A stretch of 64,000 nt of DNA from Anaerolineae bacterium (GTDB lineage: Bacteria > Chloroflexota > Anaerolineae > 4572-78 > J111), in NCBI GenBank assembly GCA_022071955.1, contig JAJVIM010000001.1:247200-311199 (forward strand), in the 5' to 3' direction. The translations under genes and the position numbers were made by a program. The notes under the pieces were generated by a model. The model saw only the letters and a list, made by a program, of their open reading frames with translations, was not told the origin of the DNA and ran no database searches. Positions within the stretch are counted from its first letter, which is position 1, and every line of letters starts with the position of its first letter. Positions 1 to 8,896 of this stretch are shown one piece after another.

Positions 1-977
1 TAGGCCGCGGCGATGTCTGTGCCGGCGCCGCCAACATACGTCCAGCGGTTGTAGTGGACGCGGCCCACGTCAACCTGCACCGGGCGCGGCAGCGGCTCAT
101 CGGCCAGCAGGGCGACAATGCCAAAATCGGCCAGGTAGGGGCTGGCAGCTTCGATGACATCGGCGTTAGCGCCCAAAATGATGATGTCGTCCACCGGCGG
201 TTGCCCGGCCATTGACTCTTCGAGGTTGGCCAGGTCGATGTTGACCACTTCGATGCCCAGTTTTTGGGCTTGCGCTACCAGTTTGGCGGCAAAGGCATCG
301 GGCACGTTACTGAGCGCCAGTTTGGCCGGGTGACTGTCTGCCGCAAAACCGGCGCTGATTTCGTAGTCGGCTTTGGCGCTGGCGGCGCCGATGACCCAGG
401 TAAAGCCGCCGGCTTTCAGCCCGGTGCGATATTTCAGTTCGTAGGCGGCGATGACGCAGGCCCACGGCTCGGCCAGCGCGCTTTCGGCGTAGCCGGTGGT
501 GGGCCGCACGGGCAGCAGATAGTTGCCGTGATCGCCGGCCAGAATGCGCCGGTCGATGACGGCGTACTGCGACATACCGCCCTGCAACATGTAGCCGTAG
601 GCGTAGTTAACGCCTTTATCGTAAATGTCGGCCTGAATAATGAAGCGGTCGCCAACTTTGTACTGGTCACGCAGGTTTTCGCCCACGCCGATCACGGTCA
701 TCGAAACTTCGTGGCCGAGCACCACCGGGTCTTCCTGCATATTTTTGAAAATGCGGGGATGTTCCTGCCCGGCGTTGATCACTTTGATGTCGGAAAAGCA
801 GATGCCACAGGCATCGTGGCGAACTAACAATTCATCGGGGCCAAACCGGGGCAGACCGATGTCGATCATCTGCCCGTCTTTGCCCAGATTTTCCAGCCCT
901 TTGCCATACAGCGGCCACAAGCGATTGTGTTCGCCGGGCTGCGGGGCTTGTTTGTAGGTGTCTAATTTTTGAGACAT
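1..977 (-). CDS. Zinc alcohol dehydrogenase-like sugar/polyol-phosphate reductase, 3' part cut off by window edge
   Basis: An open frame of 325 codons runs off the left edge with no stop, so the C-terminus is missing. It starts at an ATG preceded by AAAGGAGAA. MDR-type zinc dehydrogenase features are visible: CGICFSD near residues 57-63 and GHE at 88-90, followed by a GVG-rich stretch. The usual four-cysteine structural zinc loop is absent, and the Rossmann part begins with a less typical VIGAASAKADYE stretch. This resembles the L-sorbose-1-phosphate reductase-like branch of the family, which reduces or oxidises sugar phosphates with NAD(P). It is the most distal visible gene of the DeoR-led sugar operon, so a role in polyol or lactaldehyde redox chemistry is inferred. 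Family assignment is firm; substrate is unknown. Confidence 0.75.
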   Translation of the reverse strand, partial: MSQKLDTYKQAPQPGEHNRLWPLYGKGLENLGKDGQMIDIGLPRFGPDELLVRHDACGICFSDIKVINAGQEHPRIFKNMQEDPVVLGHEVSMTVIGVGENLRDQYKVGDRFIIQADIYDKGVNYAYGYMLQGGMSQYAVIDRRILAGDHGNYLLPVRPTTGYAESALAEPWACVIAAYELKYRTGLKAGGFTWVIGAASAKADYEISAGFAADSHPAKLALSNVPDAFAAKLVAQAQKLGIEVVNIDLANLEESMAGQPPVDDIIILGANADVIEAASPYLADFGIVALLADEPLPRPVQVDVGRVHYNRWTYVGGAGTDIAAA

Positions 978-1000
978 TAGCTGTTCTCCTTTGAAAAATA

Positions 1001-1040
1001 GGGGTCAGGAGTCGGGAGTTAGGAGTCAGGATTCCTGACC
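1001..1040. repeat. Heptameric tandem repeat tract
   Basis: About five degenerate copies of a 7-bp unit of the type GAGTCAG/GAGTTAG lie just upstream of the dehydrogenase gene. The same unit recurs in several other gaps of this sugar island and resembles the short tandem heptamer repeats described in cyanobacteria. No coding function. Confidence 0.7.
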
Positions 1041-1062
1041 AGATTGTTACAATAATTTGCGG

Positions 1063-1090
1063 GGAGTCCAAAACTACAGTTTTGGACTCC
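1063..1090. repeat. 28-bp palindromic intergenic repeat, copy 1
   Basis: A perfect inverted repeat with 13-bp arms (GGAGTCCAAAACT and its complement) separated by AC. Three more copies occur at 22712, 24093 and 26297, all between cotranscribed sugar genes. It would form a strong hairpin in RNA without a following U-run, so it is not a classical terminator. Confidence 0.85.
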
Positions 1091-1106
1091 GGTTTTAGTC
1101 TGTCAG

Positions 1107-2435
1107 TTAAATTTTGTTGCCGGTAATTTGCTCGATCAGACTTTTTATGGCGGCAGGTTGCAGGGCGGACGGTTCGGCCTGTTTGCCCAGCTCGGTGAAA
1201 AAGGCGTTGCGCTGGCGGCGACCGGGGAAGTGGGTTTGCGCCCAGGCGCTCTGGTAGCCCAGGTCCAGCACGCGCTCGGCCACGGTGTGCCCGTAGATGA
1301 AATATGCGCCGTCAAGAAACGCCTCGCGGACCGGCGCCAGCTCCGGCGCGTCAAAATCATCGACCCATTTCTGGCCGTAGGCGTTCATTTCGGTGCCAAT
1401 GTTCAGCGGCAGATCAAGTTTTTGGGTCAATTCAACTACCTGGTACAGTTTTTCCAGCCTGACCTCTTTCACCGCCGGGTCGGCGATGTTCCAGTTGCGG
1501 TCGGGGACAATGTTGAAGGCAACCGCACCTTTGTCAATGAGCAGCGCCAGCAGCTCTTCAATGGCCTGCTCTCCCTCAGACATGCCGTCGAGCCAGGCGG
1601 CGCAGGGCAGCGCCCCGCAGGCTTCAATGAAGCGGTGAAACTCTTCCACGGAGGGGAAGGCGTGCGGGCTGGGTTGAACGTAGCCCACACCGCCGCGTTT
1701 CATCAATTTGCCGCGGACCGTGTTTTGAAATGTGGGCATGTCCGCCATTTGCGCCGCCACTTTATCGGCGGGCAGACCCAGTTTGCCGGCCCAAAAATCG
1801 ATGGGGTTGGCCACGGTGCGCTCGGCGGCAGCCAGATAGGCGGCCAGCATGTGGCGCTCGGTAGCGTTGCCGCGCGGGGTCAGCGGCAAAACATCGGCCT
1901 GATAATCGATGGTCAGCGGGGACAGGTGGGCGTTAACGCGCTCAAGCATGTCGGTGTTGCGTTCGGCGGCGCGCTGGCGCATGCTGTCGATGACCGGCCG
2001 GGCTTCAGCCGGTACGGCGCTGCTGGCAAAACCGATGCCCATGTGGTAGGCGATGCCCGGCTCGCCGGGCGAGTTAATCTCGCGGCGGCCAAATTCGGGC
2101 ACGTACACCCGGGTTTCAATGCCGGCGCTGCCGCGGATACCCACCAGAGCGCAGGCGTCCAAAAATTCGTCCACGGCGTCGATCACGTCAAAATCAACAA
2201 TGCCCATCAATTTGAGGCCTCTTTTGCGGCCCTGCCAGGCCAGCGACGAGGGCGAGTGGCCGTAACCGTTGAAGGAGAAAAAGGTGTGGCAGTGCATGTT
2301 GGCCACGTTGACCAGCGGCGGCAGGTCGATGTGGCCGGCGTTGGCCAGTCGGGTCAGCTCTTGCAGCGCGCCGGTACGAACCTCCAGCGAAAAATTGTTC
2401 AGTTGTGCTTCCAGAATTTCAATGGGCTGGGTCAT
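1107..2435 (-). CDS. PHP-domain metal-dependent hydrolase-like protein
   Basis: 442 aa. An N-terminal helical stretch is followed by a PHP-type metal motif, HCHTFFS (His48, His50), then GIVDFD near 79-84 where many PHP proteins have GITDHD, GIETRVY near 115, and a late GHT. This suggests a PHP phosphoesterase fold with one substituted ligand. The start ATG overlaps the stop of the upstream GNAT gene by one base (TAATG), so translation is coupled. PHP enzymes hydrolyse phosphoesters such as histidinol phosphate or cyclic phosphates. In this sugar operon a sugar-phosphate phosphatase role is possible but unproven. Confidence 0.7.
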   Translation of the reverse strand: MTQPIEILEAQLNNFSLEVRTGALQELTRLANAGHIDLPPLVNVANMHCHTFFSFNGYGHSPSSLAWQGRKRGLKLMGIVDFDVIDAVDEFLDACALVGIRGSAGIETRVYVPEFGRREINSPGEPGIAYHMGIGFASSAVPAEARPVIDSMRQRAAERNTDMLERVNAHLSPLTIDYQADVLPLTPRGNATERHMLAAYLAAAERTVANPIDFWAGKLGLPADKVAAQMADMPTFQNTVRGKLMKRGGVGYVQPSPHAFPSVEEFHRFIEACGALPCAAWLDGMSEGEQAIEELLALLIDKGAVAFNIVPDRNWNIADPAVKEVRLEKLYQVVELTQKLDLPLNIGTEMNAYGQKWVDDFDAPELAPVREAFLDGAYFIYGHTVAERVLDLGYQSAWAQTHFPGRRQRNAFFTELGKQAEPSALQPAAIKSLIEQITGNKI

Positions 2436-2884
2436 TATTCTTGTTCCTTAAACCAGGTGCGCTGGTACAGTTTTTCCATATATTTGGCCGGCTCGGCCAG
2501 CGGGGCAAAGCCCAATTGCTCATAAAAATTGTGGGCGTCGTCGGTGCAGAGCAGCATTCGGCGGATGCCCTGTAACTCCGGGTAGGAAACCAGGCACTCA
2601 ATCAGCCAGCGGCCCAACCCCCGGCCGCGATACTCGTTCAGCACAAACACATCGGCCAGATAGGCGTGGTTGGTGTAATCGGTGATCACGCGGGCAAAGC
2701 CGATTTGCCGCTGCTCGTGATACAAGCCAAAACAGAGCGAGTGGGCGATGGCCCGGGCCACCACCTCGCGAGGGATGCCGGGCGACCAGTAGGTGGTGGC
2801 CAGAAATGCGTGAATGACGGCCAAATCCAGCCGGGCCGGGTCGGTACTGACGCAAAATTCGCCGCGAAAAAATTCTGACGGCAT
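2435..2884 (-). CDS. GNAT-family N-acetyltransferase
   Basis: 149 aa, the usual length of a single GNAT domain. The acetyl-CoA-binding signature is visible as VFVLNEYRGRGLGRWLI (R/Q-x-x-G-x-G/A type), followed by a beta strand with LLCTDDAHNFYEQLGF, the typical motif B ending. It lies 5 nt after the class II aldolase gene and overlaps the PHP gene by one base, so it belongs to the same transcript. Acceptor substrate is unknown; amine or amino-sugar acetylation is the family norm. Confidence 0.85.
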   Translation of the reverse strand: MPSEFFRGEFCVSTDPARLDLAVIHAFLATTYWSPGIPREVVARAIAHSLCFGLYHEQRQIGFARVITDYTNHAYLADVFVLNEYRGRGLGRWLIECLVSYPELQGIRRMLLCTDDAHNFYEQLGFAPLAEPAKYMEKLYQRTWFKEQE

Positions 2885-2889
2885 GCCGG

Positions 2890-3648
2890 TTAACCTTTGC
2901 CGATGATTTTCTGGCGGTAGTGCTCGTCCGGGCGGGTGTGGATGCGGTTAACATCGGCGGGGGTGAGAAAATGCGGCCCGCCAAACGCATACGTCCCCTG
3001 CAAAATCCGCGCCGCTTTAACCGCCATCGCGGTGATGTTTTGCGCCTGCTGGGCCGTGGGCGCGAGCACGATCAGCCCGTGATTCTGCATCAAAATGATT
3101 TTGGGCCGTTCGCCGCGCTCATCAATGTACTGGTACAGGCGGCGGTAAATCTCGCGGGCCAGCGGCAGGCCAGGGTCGATGTAGGGGATCAGCAGCGGAG
3201 CCACGCCGCAAATGACAATTTCGTCCGGGAAGAGACGGCCGGTGGTGGCGGCTTCAAAGGCCACCGAGCAGGTGAGCATGTTGATGGCGGTGGGGTGGGT
3301 GTGGGCCACAAAATTTACGTCGGGGAGTTGCAGGCAGGCGGCGTGAAACGCGGTTTCTACCGATGGTTTGCCGGGCGACTGCGGATCGACTTTGGCGGCA
3401 AACAGGGCCTGGGTGATTTCGTCGTCGCTCAACTCCGGGCCGGTGAGCATCTCCAGCATTGGCTCAAAGCGAACCCGGGCAAACCCATCAGCATCGATGG
3501 TAGCCAGCTCGACGCCGCTCTTTTTTACCCAAAACGATTGGTCATCAATTTTGGCCGACGTGTTGCCTTCGCCCAAAATGACGTAATCATTGGCCGGCAG
3601 GCCGAGATTTTTTGATAAGTTTACCAGTTGGTCAAGCATGTCTGTCAT
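2890..3648 (-). CDS. Class II aldolase/adducin-family protein, candidate rhamnulose- or fuculose-1-phosphate aldolase
   Basis: 252 aa. Class II aldolase features: GEGNTSAK (26-33), KKSG (42-45), zinc ligands in HTH (116-118) and a later QNHG histidine. Such enzymes split L-rhamnulose-1-phosphate or L-fuculose-1-phosphate into DHAP and L-lactaldehyde using zinc. Rhamnose and fucose isomerases and kinases are encoded in the divergent operon, which supports that role. It is longer than the second aldolase at 4936 and probably has a different substrate. The start ATG follows CAGGAG at proper spacing. An epimerase or decarboxylating aldolase activity remains possible. Confidence 0.75.
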   Translation of the reverse strand: MTDMLDQLVNLSKNLGLPANDYVILGEGNTSAKIDDQSFWVKKSGVELATIDADGFARVRFEPMLEMLTGPELSDDEITQALFAAKVDPQSPGKPSVETAFHAACLQLPDVNFVAHTHPTAINMLTCSVAFEAATTGRLFPDEIVICGVAPLLIPYIDPGLPLAREIYRRLYQYIDERGERPKIILMQNHGLIVLAPTAQQAQNITAMAVKAARILQGTYAFGGPHFLTPADVNRIHTRPDEHYRQKIIGKG

Positions 3649-4000
3649 TGGTTGCTCCTGTAAAAATAGGATTCAGGAGTCAGGAGTCAGGAATTAGGAA
3701 AATGCTCAGAAATGCCACTTTGAGCCGAAGGCGAAGAGTCTCCTGACCGTCGGTTAAACGTTAATTTTCACCCGTCCCACGGGGAGGCTTCGCTCTACCG
3801 GGCACAGGTATTCTTCGTTGCAATATCGGGATTCGGTCTATCTCCCGAAAAAATAAGCGAATTGCGAATGCGCGAATGGCGTGTTGCGAGTAGCGGGTGG
3901 CGGGTGGCGAGTCAGCGAATTGCGAATGACGAACTCAAAACTCATCACTCAAAACTCATAACTCATCCAACCCACCCAACTCACCAAACTGTTTTTCCGT
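3649..4000. other. 352-bp intergenic region with heptamer repeats
   Basis: No plausible gene is seen. Positions 3670-3697 hold four heptamers of the GAGTCAG type. Positions 3866-3990 hold a long run of diverging 7-bp units (GGGTGGC, GAGTCAG, AAAACTC, ATCACTC and relatives). The middle part (3700-3860) shows neither repeats nor an obvious promoter. Both flanking genes point the same way, so the operon may be read through. Confidence 0.7.
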
Positions 4001-4936
4001 TTAATCGAGTGGCCGCACCGTGGTTTGCGGCAGAATTTGCTCAATATCAGCCAGCCGGCAATCGGCGGTGCCTTCGGTGAGCACGCTGGCCGCGCTGGCT
4101 GCCACGGTCCAGCGCAATGCTGCCGGCCACGCCTCGCCCAGCGACAGCCGCCAGGCCAGCCCCGCCGAGGCGACATCGCCCGCGCCGGCGGCATTGACCA
4201 CCGGTTGCGGCGGGCAACTGGCGTGCAGCGCGCCCGCCGGCGTTATCGCCACAATGCCCTGCTCGCCGCAGGTGAGCACCAACGCTGGCAGTTGGTACTG
4301 CTGGCGTACCTGCCGCGCCTGGTTAACCAACTGCTCAAAACTGCCGGCCGGGGCGTTAAACGTGTAGGAAAATTCGCCCCAGTTCATTTTGAGCACCGCC
4401 GGCGGCGACTCCAGCACAGCCTGAACCGGCGCGCCGGAGCTGTCGAGCAAAACGGGCCGGTTGTGTTTGGCGGCGCGGGCCACCAGCCGGGCGTAAAAAT
4501 CGGGCGGCAACCCGGCGGGCAAGGTGCCGCCGGCCACCAGCCAGTCGGCGGCGGGCGCGTGCCGGTCAATTTTGGCCAGCAGTTCCGCTCCGGCTTCCGG
4601 CGGCACGGTGATGGAGCCAGCGGTGAGATGGCTGTGGCGGCGGTAGTTGGTTTCAACCAGCACGTGCGAAATGCGGGTTTCGCCGGCCAGCCAGATTTCA
4701 TCGTGGCGGATGCCATAACCATCCAGCAGGCCGATGAGCGCCTGCCCCACGCTGCCGGCCACAAATGTGAGCGCCAGTGTGTCCACGCCAAACATAGCCA
4801 GCGCCACCGAGGCGTCGAGCGCCTTGCCGCCAACTTTGTCCAACCAGCGGTCGGGCCGCATGGAAGTGCCAGGCCGGAACTCGTCGATAAACATCACCCG
4901 GTCCAGCGCCGCGTTGGGCGTGACGGTTAAAATCAT
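4001..4936 (-). CDS. PfkB-family sugar (phosphate) kinase
   Basis: 311 aa from the ATG at 4936, chosen because it overlaps the upstream aldolase stop by one base (TAATG); a longer reading would run into that gene. PfkB features: N-terminal ILTVTPNAALDR, typical of 1-phosphofructokinase/tagatose-6-phosphate kinases, VGGKALDAS (35-43), and the C-terminal anion-hole motif NAAGAGDVASAGL. The family phosphorylates fructose-1-phosphate, tagatose-6-phosphate or related ketoses with ATP. Paired with a class II aldolase and a galactitol-phosphate-type dehydrogenase, it suggests a route through a ketose bisphosphate. Exact substrate is unknown. Confidence 0.8.
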   Translation of the reverse strand: MILTVTPNAALDRVMFIDEFRPGTSMRPDRWLDKVGGKALDASVALAMFGVDTLALTFVAGSVGQALIGLLDGYGIRHDEIWLAGETRISHVLVETNYRRHSHLTAGSITVPPEAGAELLAKIDRHAPAADWLVAGGTLPAGLPPDFYARLVARAAKHNRPVLLDSSGAPVQAVLESPPAVLKMNWGEFSYTFNAPAGSFEQLVNQARQVRQQYQLPALVLTCGEQGIVAITPAGALHASCPPQPVVNAAGAGDVASAGLAWRLSLGEAWPAALRWTVAASAASVLTEGTADCRLADIEQILPQTTVRPLD

Positions 4937-5559
4937 TACTGGCCCGGCGCGATGTATTGGATGGGGGTGGGCGGGATCAGGTTTTGGGCCATAATGCACC
5001 AGCAGTTCCAGTCAATCCGTTCCAGCGCGTCGAGCGCGGCCATCACATTTTTGCCGGCCACCAGAATGCCGTGTTTGGGCATCAGCACGGCGGCGGCCTG
5101 CGCGCGGATATTTTCGTCTTTGCCGCGCAGCCCTTCGACAATGTTGGCCGCCAGTTCCGGGCCGTGGGCCGGCGCGCCTTTGATCACCGGCACCATGCCA
5201 AATTTCTGGGTGGCTTCCAGTACCGGTTCGATGGGGCGCTCGGCCACGCAGAAGGGCAAAATGTGGAACGGGTGGGCGTGAATGATGCCGGTGACGTCCG
5301 GGAAGGTGCGGTAGACGGCCAGATGCGCTTTGCCTTCGCGGGAGAAGTTGGGGTTGGCCAGCAGGTCGTCGGTGTCAACCGGGCCGGAGATGATCTGCTC
5401 CGGGTTGAGCTGCCAGTTGTATTTGCTGCCGCTGTAACGCGGCGAAATGTAAATGGTGTCGCCATCGCGAACGCTGATGTTGCCGCCGGCCATGTCGGCC
5501 AGCCGCCGCTCGAACATCCGCCGGCCAACGTAGGCCAGTAATTCGGGTATTGTTTGCAT
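4936..5559 (-). CDS. Class II aldolase, L-fuculose-phosphate aldolase-like
   Basis: 207 aa, close to the 215 aa of E. coli FucA. Motifs: GGNISV (25-30), the catalytic-Glu region REGKAHL (Glu75), zinc histidines HAH (94-96) and PKHGILVAG. The reaction expected for this family is cleavage of L-fuculose-1-phosphate (or a similar ketose-1-phosphate) to DHAP and an aldehyde. Start ATG is preceded by AGGAG. It is translationally coupled to the PfkB kinase downstream. FucI and kinase genes in the divergent operon complete a plausible fucose route. Confidence 0.8.
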   Translation of the reverse strand: MQTIPELLAYVGRRMFERRLADMAGGNISVRDGDTIYISPRYSGSKYNWQLNPEQIISGPVDTDDLLANPNFSREGKAHLAVYRTFPDVTGIIHAHPFHILPFCVAERPIEPVLEATQKFGMVPVIKGAPAHGPELAANIVEGLRGKDENIRAQAAAVLMPKHGILVAGKNVMAALDALERIDWNCWCIMAQNLIPPTPIQYIAPGQ

Positions 5560-5624
5560 ATGCTGATTCTCCTAATTTGCAGTCGGAGGCGAAAACTCTT
5601 TCGGGTCGTCAACCCCCTCCCCTG

Positions 5625-5730
5625 CCCCTCCCCCAAACTTGGGGGAGGGGTTAAATCGTTGGCGTGGTGGCCAGGCGGCAAAGCCGCCTGGCCACCACGC
5701 TTCCAGAGTCCCCCTTCCCTGGGGAAGGGG
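5625..5730. repeat. Cluster of three strong hairpins
   Basis: Three inverted repeats lie back to back: 5625-5650 (10-bp C/G arms plus AA/TT), 5663-5699 (17-bp perfect arms around AAA, arm starting CGTGGTGGCCAGG) and 5711-5730 (9-bp arms). They fill the gap between the dehydrogenase and aldolase genes of one operon. They look like interspersed palindromic repeats or RNA-stability elements; the lack of U-runs argues against terminators. Confidence 0.75.
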
Positions 5731-5792
5731 GGTAGGGGGGATGGGGAGTCATTACGATCAGCCAAAAATTGCGGTAGGTTTCGACTCCGTGC

Positions 5793-6839
5793 TTATACTT
5801 GATTGGGATGAATTACAATTTTCATCCCCTGTTTGCTGTCCATTACTTCAAAGCCGCGGTTGATGTCGCTGAGCGGGAAGTGGTGGGTGAGCAGCGGCTC
5901 AACACGCACCAGCCCTTTTTCCAGCAACTGCACGGCAAGTTCGTGCTGGCGCGGCGTGCTGCCGTGCGAGCCGGTGACAAAACACTCTTTGTAATGAATG
6001 GTGTTCGACAACAGGCTCATGGGGCGGGTCCCTTTTTTCAGCCCGCCAAACAGGTTCACGTAGCCGCGATGGGCAACCATTTCTACGGCCTGTTCGTGGG
6101 CTTCCACCGAACCGCAGGCGGTTATCACAATGTCCGGCCCTTCGCCGCCGGTTTCTGCGCGGCAGCGAGCCACTACATCCTCTTCCCGCGGGTTAATGTA
6201 CACATCGGCTTCGTAGCTTTTGGCGATGTCCATGCGGAGCTGGCTGCGCTGCACGCCGATGACTTTGGTTGCGCCCATCTGCCGGGCCAGGTCAATCATC
6301 GCGCAGCCAATTGGCCCCAGCCCAATGATGACCACACTTTTGCCCAGCGACAGGTTGACCAGTTCAAAGCCGTTGATGGCGCAGGCCAGCGGCTCGGCGA
6401 AGGCGGCAATTTCAAACGGCAGGGTGTCGCTGATGCGGGTGACCGGCCCCTCTTCCAGCACCAGCCGCGACAGTTTCATAAATTGGGCAAACGCGCCGGG
6501 AATCTGGTAGCCGATGGCGTAATTGATGGCGCAGTTATTGCCCAGCCCATTGCGGCACCAGTTACACTGGCCGCAGGGTACGTCCGCCCCGAGCGCCACC
6601 CGGTCGCCAACTTTAACGCGGGTCACATTTTTGCCGGCCTGCACAATGGCGCCGGCGGCTTCGTGGCCAATAATGGCCGGCGGCTGCACGCGCGGGTTGC
6701 CGTAATTCAAAATCCGCACATCTGAGCCGCAAATGCTCACGGCCTCAACCCGCAGCAGGGCCGAGTCGTCATCAATTTCAGGGGTGGGAACGTCTTTAAC
6801 AACCAACCGCCCCAGTTCTTCCATTACAGCCGCTTTCAT
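5793..6839 (-). CDS. Zinc-dependent medium-chain dehydrogenase (threonine/sorbitol dehydrogenase-like)
   Basis: 348 aa, standard length. Catalytic zinc motifs CGSD near 37-40 and GHE near 58-60; a full structural zinc loop CGQCNWCRNGLGNNC; NAD-binding VIIGLGPIGCAM. It probably oxidises a polyol or reduces a ketose with NAD(H). Its ATG overlaps the stop of the upstream GatD-like dehydrogenase by four bases (ATGA), so the two are coupled. It may handle lactaldehyde, 1,2-propanediol or a sugar alcohol; the sequence alone does not decide. Confidence 0.8.
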   Translation of the reverse strand: MKAAVMEELGRLVVKDVPTPEIDDDSALLRVEAVSICGSDVRILNYGNPRVQPPAIIGHEAAGAIVQAGKNVTRVKVGDRVALGADVPCGQCNWCRNGLGNNCAINYAIGYQIPGAFAQFMKLSRLVLEEGPVTRISDTLPFEIAAFAEPLACAINGFELVNLSLGKSVVIIGLGPIGCAMIDLARQMGATKVIGVQRSQLRMDIAKSYEADVYINPREEDVVARCRAETGGEGPDIVITACGSVEAHEQAVEMVAHRGYVNLFGGLKKGTRPMSLLSNTIHYKECFVTGSHGSTPRQHELAVQLLEKGLVRVEPLLTHHFPLSDINRGFEVMDSKQGMKIVIHPNQV

Positions 6840-7924
6840 TCGGCAAATCCTCCGGGTGAAATAAGTACTTTGGCGTAAAAGTCACGCTGGTCGCGCATCA
6901 TAATCAGCGCGTCGAATGCTTCTGACAGGGGCACGCGGTGGGTGATGAGCGGGGTCAGGTTAAGCTGACCGCTGGCCATTGCCGCCAGCACGGTTTGCCA
7001 GTCGTCGCTGTTGCCGGCGGCGCTGTACTCAGAATTCCACGTGCCCAAAATGGCCACCTCGCGGCGCATGGCCTGTGAAATGAGGCCGGCCGGCAGAGTC
7101 ACGTCGGCGGCCGGGTTGCCCAAAATGACCATTTTGCCGCCCCGGCCGGTCACCGCGAGCGCCTGCCCAAAGGTGGCCGGCACGCCCGCCGCTTCGATGG
7201 CCAGATTGACGCCGTCGCGGCCGGTTTCACGGGCAATTACCTGCGCCGGGTCGGTTTCGCGATTGTTGAAGGTCAGCATAAAACCCAAATCGCCGGCCAG
7301 CGCCAGTTTTTGGGGCACAATGTCGAAAATGAAAATCCGCGACGCACCCATTGCCCTCGCCCACTGGGCCACCATCAGCCCGATGGGGCCAGCCCCAAAA
7401 ATGGCCACGTTGTCGCCGGGGCCGCAGCCGCCGGCGCGGCGCAGGGCGTGCAGGGCCACGGCGGCCGGCTCGGTCATGGCCGCTTCGGCCAGCGACACCC
7501 CGGCCGGGACTCGGACCAGATTTTGGCGGGGCGCAACAACAAACTCGGCAAACGCGCCGTCGCGCCGGGAGCCAAGATAATCGTAATTGAGGCACTGCAC
7601 GTATTTGCCCTGCTCGCAGGGCGGGCAGTGGCCGCACCACAGCAGCGGGAACACGGCCACCCGGTCGCCGGGGACAACATCCGTTACGCCGGGGCCGGCG
7701 GCTTCAACCACGCCGGCAAATTCGTGGCCGATGATGGTGGGGAAGTGGTAGGTGCCTTTAACAAACACGCGCGGGATGTCTGAGCCACAGACGCCGCAGT
7801 AGGCAATCCGCAGCAGCACCTGCCCCGGCCCGGGTTGCGGTCGCGGAACCTGCTCGTACCGCATATCGCCGATAGCGTGCAGGACGCAGGCATTCATCGT
7901 GCGGGAATCAGGCCCGGCTGTCAT
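6836..7924 (-). CDS. Zinc-dependent dehydrogenase, galactitol-1-phosphate 5-dehydrogenase-like
   Basis: 362 aa. CGVCGSD, GHEFAGVV and a structural zinc loop CGHCPPCEQGKYVQC mark a zinc MDR enzyme, with IFGAGPIGLMVAQ for NAD binding. The IPRVF-KGTYHFP stretch and overall layout resemble GatD (galactitol-1-phosphate to tagatose-6-phosphate). A PfkB kinase and class II aldolase nearby would fit a tagatose- or ketose-phosphate route. It overlaps the next gene by four bases and follows the isomerase gene by 3 nt. Substrate assignment is inference. Confidence 0.75.
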   Translation of the reverse strand: MTAGPDSRTMNACVLHAIGDMRYEQVPRPQPGPGQVLLRIAYCGVCGSDIPRVFVKGTYHFPTIIGHEFAGVVEAAGPGVTDVVPGDRVAVFPLLWCGHCPPCEQGKYVQCLNYDYLGSRRDGAFAEFVVAPRQNLVRVPAGVSLAEAAMTEPAAVALHALRRAGGCGPGDNVAIFGAGPIGLMVAQWARAMGASRIFIFDIVPQKLALAGDLGFMLTFNNRETDPAQVIARETGRDGVNLAIEAAGVPATFGQALAVTGRGGKMVILGNPAADVTLPAGLISQAMRREVAILGTWNSEYSAAGNSDDWQTVLAAMASGQLNLTPLITHRVPLSEAFDALIMMRDQRDFYAKVLISPGGFAE

Positions 7925-7927
7925 CGG

Positions 7928-8896
7928 TTAGGCGCCTCCTGCCGGCAGGTGGGCCGGTTGGGGGGTAACGGTGAATGCTTCCCGCAAATAGCGCAGCGAC
8001 TCGCGCAGCATGGGTTCAAGTTTGAAGTCGGTGTAGTCGCGGCCAAATTTGGGGCCGTTGATTTCAAGGTAGCCCACGATCTCGGGCACCGGGATTTTGG
8101 CGGCCTGATTTTGCAGCAGTTCAACCACGGCCGGAATATCAACAATGCCGCGTGCCCGTTCCGCCGCAGAAAAGCCAAAGGTGGCGTTGAAAATGGCGTC
8201 GGTGTTTTTGAGATGAACTTCGCGTAGATACGGCAGCGACTCGGCCAAAAGCTGCATGTTGTCCCACTGCACCTGGCCGTCGCGGTCGGCGTGGCCGTGC
8301 GATACATCGGTGCAGTAGCCAACAGTGGCCGTTGAGTCGGGGTGCTGGCGGTGATAATCCAGCAAAGTTTGGGCGACGGCATGCAGTTCGGCGGGCAGGG
8401 TGGGTGGCTCGGCCAGGCAGCTCATCGGCTCGATGGTGAGGCAGGTGACGCCGCACTGGTGGGCGTAGGCCTGCATTTCGTGCATAAATTCCAGATAACG
8501 CTGCATCCCCTCTTGTTTGTGGTGCATCTGGTCGCGCAGAACTGCGCCGGCATTTGAGCCAACGCAGCGCACTTGCAACAGCGCGGCAATTTGAATGAGC
8601 CGCCGGTAGTTGCGGCGGGTTACTTCGGCCCAGGCCGGGTGTTCAAAGCGAAAGAAGCCGCCCAGCTCGCGATGTGCCGTGAAAATGCTTGATATTGTCA
8701 CGCCGCAGGCAGCGGCCTCGTTTTTGAGCTGGACAAAGTAGTCATCGGGGAGTTGGTAGAGTTCAAAAAAGCTGCCCAGTTGGGCGTGAAATACCCCTTC
8801 TTCGGCCATCAACTTAAACAACCAGGCGTATGAGTAACGGTATTCAACGGGGTCAGTTTTTACGCCAACGTGCAGAGCGAGGGTATCACGTTTCAA
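7928..8896 (-). CDS. TIM-barrel sugar isomerase/epimerase-like protein (AP-endonuclease-2 fold)
   Basis: 322 aa. The segment pattern of a xylose-isomerase-like TIM barrel is visible: LTIEPMS (metal Glu), TDVSHGHAD, REVHLKN and VGYLEINGPKFGRDY, a typical series of metal-binding Glu/Asp/His positions. Family members interconvert ketoses at C3 or isomerise sugar phosphates. Its place directly behind the transporter genes suggests an early step in metabolism of the imported sugar. The exact reaction is unknown. Confidence 0.7.
   Translation of the reverse strand: MKRDTLALHVGVKTDPVEYRYSYAWLFKLMAEEGVFHAQLGSFFELYQLPDDYFVQLKNEAAACGVTISSIFTAHRELGGFFRFEHPAWAEVTRRNYRRLIQIAALLQVRCVGSNAGAVLRDQMHHKQEGMQRYLEFMHEMQAYAHQCGVTCLTIEPMSCLAEPPTLPAELHAVAQTLLDYHRQHPDSTATVGYCTDVSHGHADRDGQVQWDNMQLLAESLPYLREVHLKNTDAIFNATFGFSAAERARGIVDIPAVVELLQNQAAKIPVPEIVGYLEINGPKFGRDYTDFKLEPMLRESLRYLREAFTVTPQPAHLPAGGA

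Noticed and set aside
1128..2525. 465-codon open frame on the plus strand
   Set aside because: It is antisense to the PHP-domain gene. The composition (Gly/Val/Gln/His-rich, no domains) is typical of shadow frames in GC-rich genes.
3866..3990. Tandem repeats considered as a CRISPR array
   Set aside because: The period is 7 bp with degenerate units and no spacers; no cas genes are in the window.
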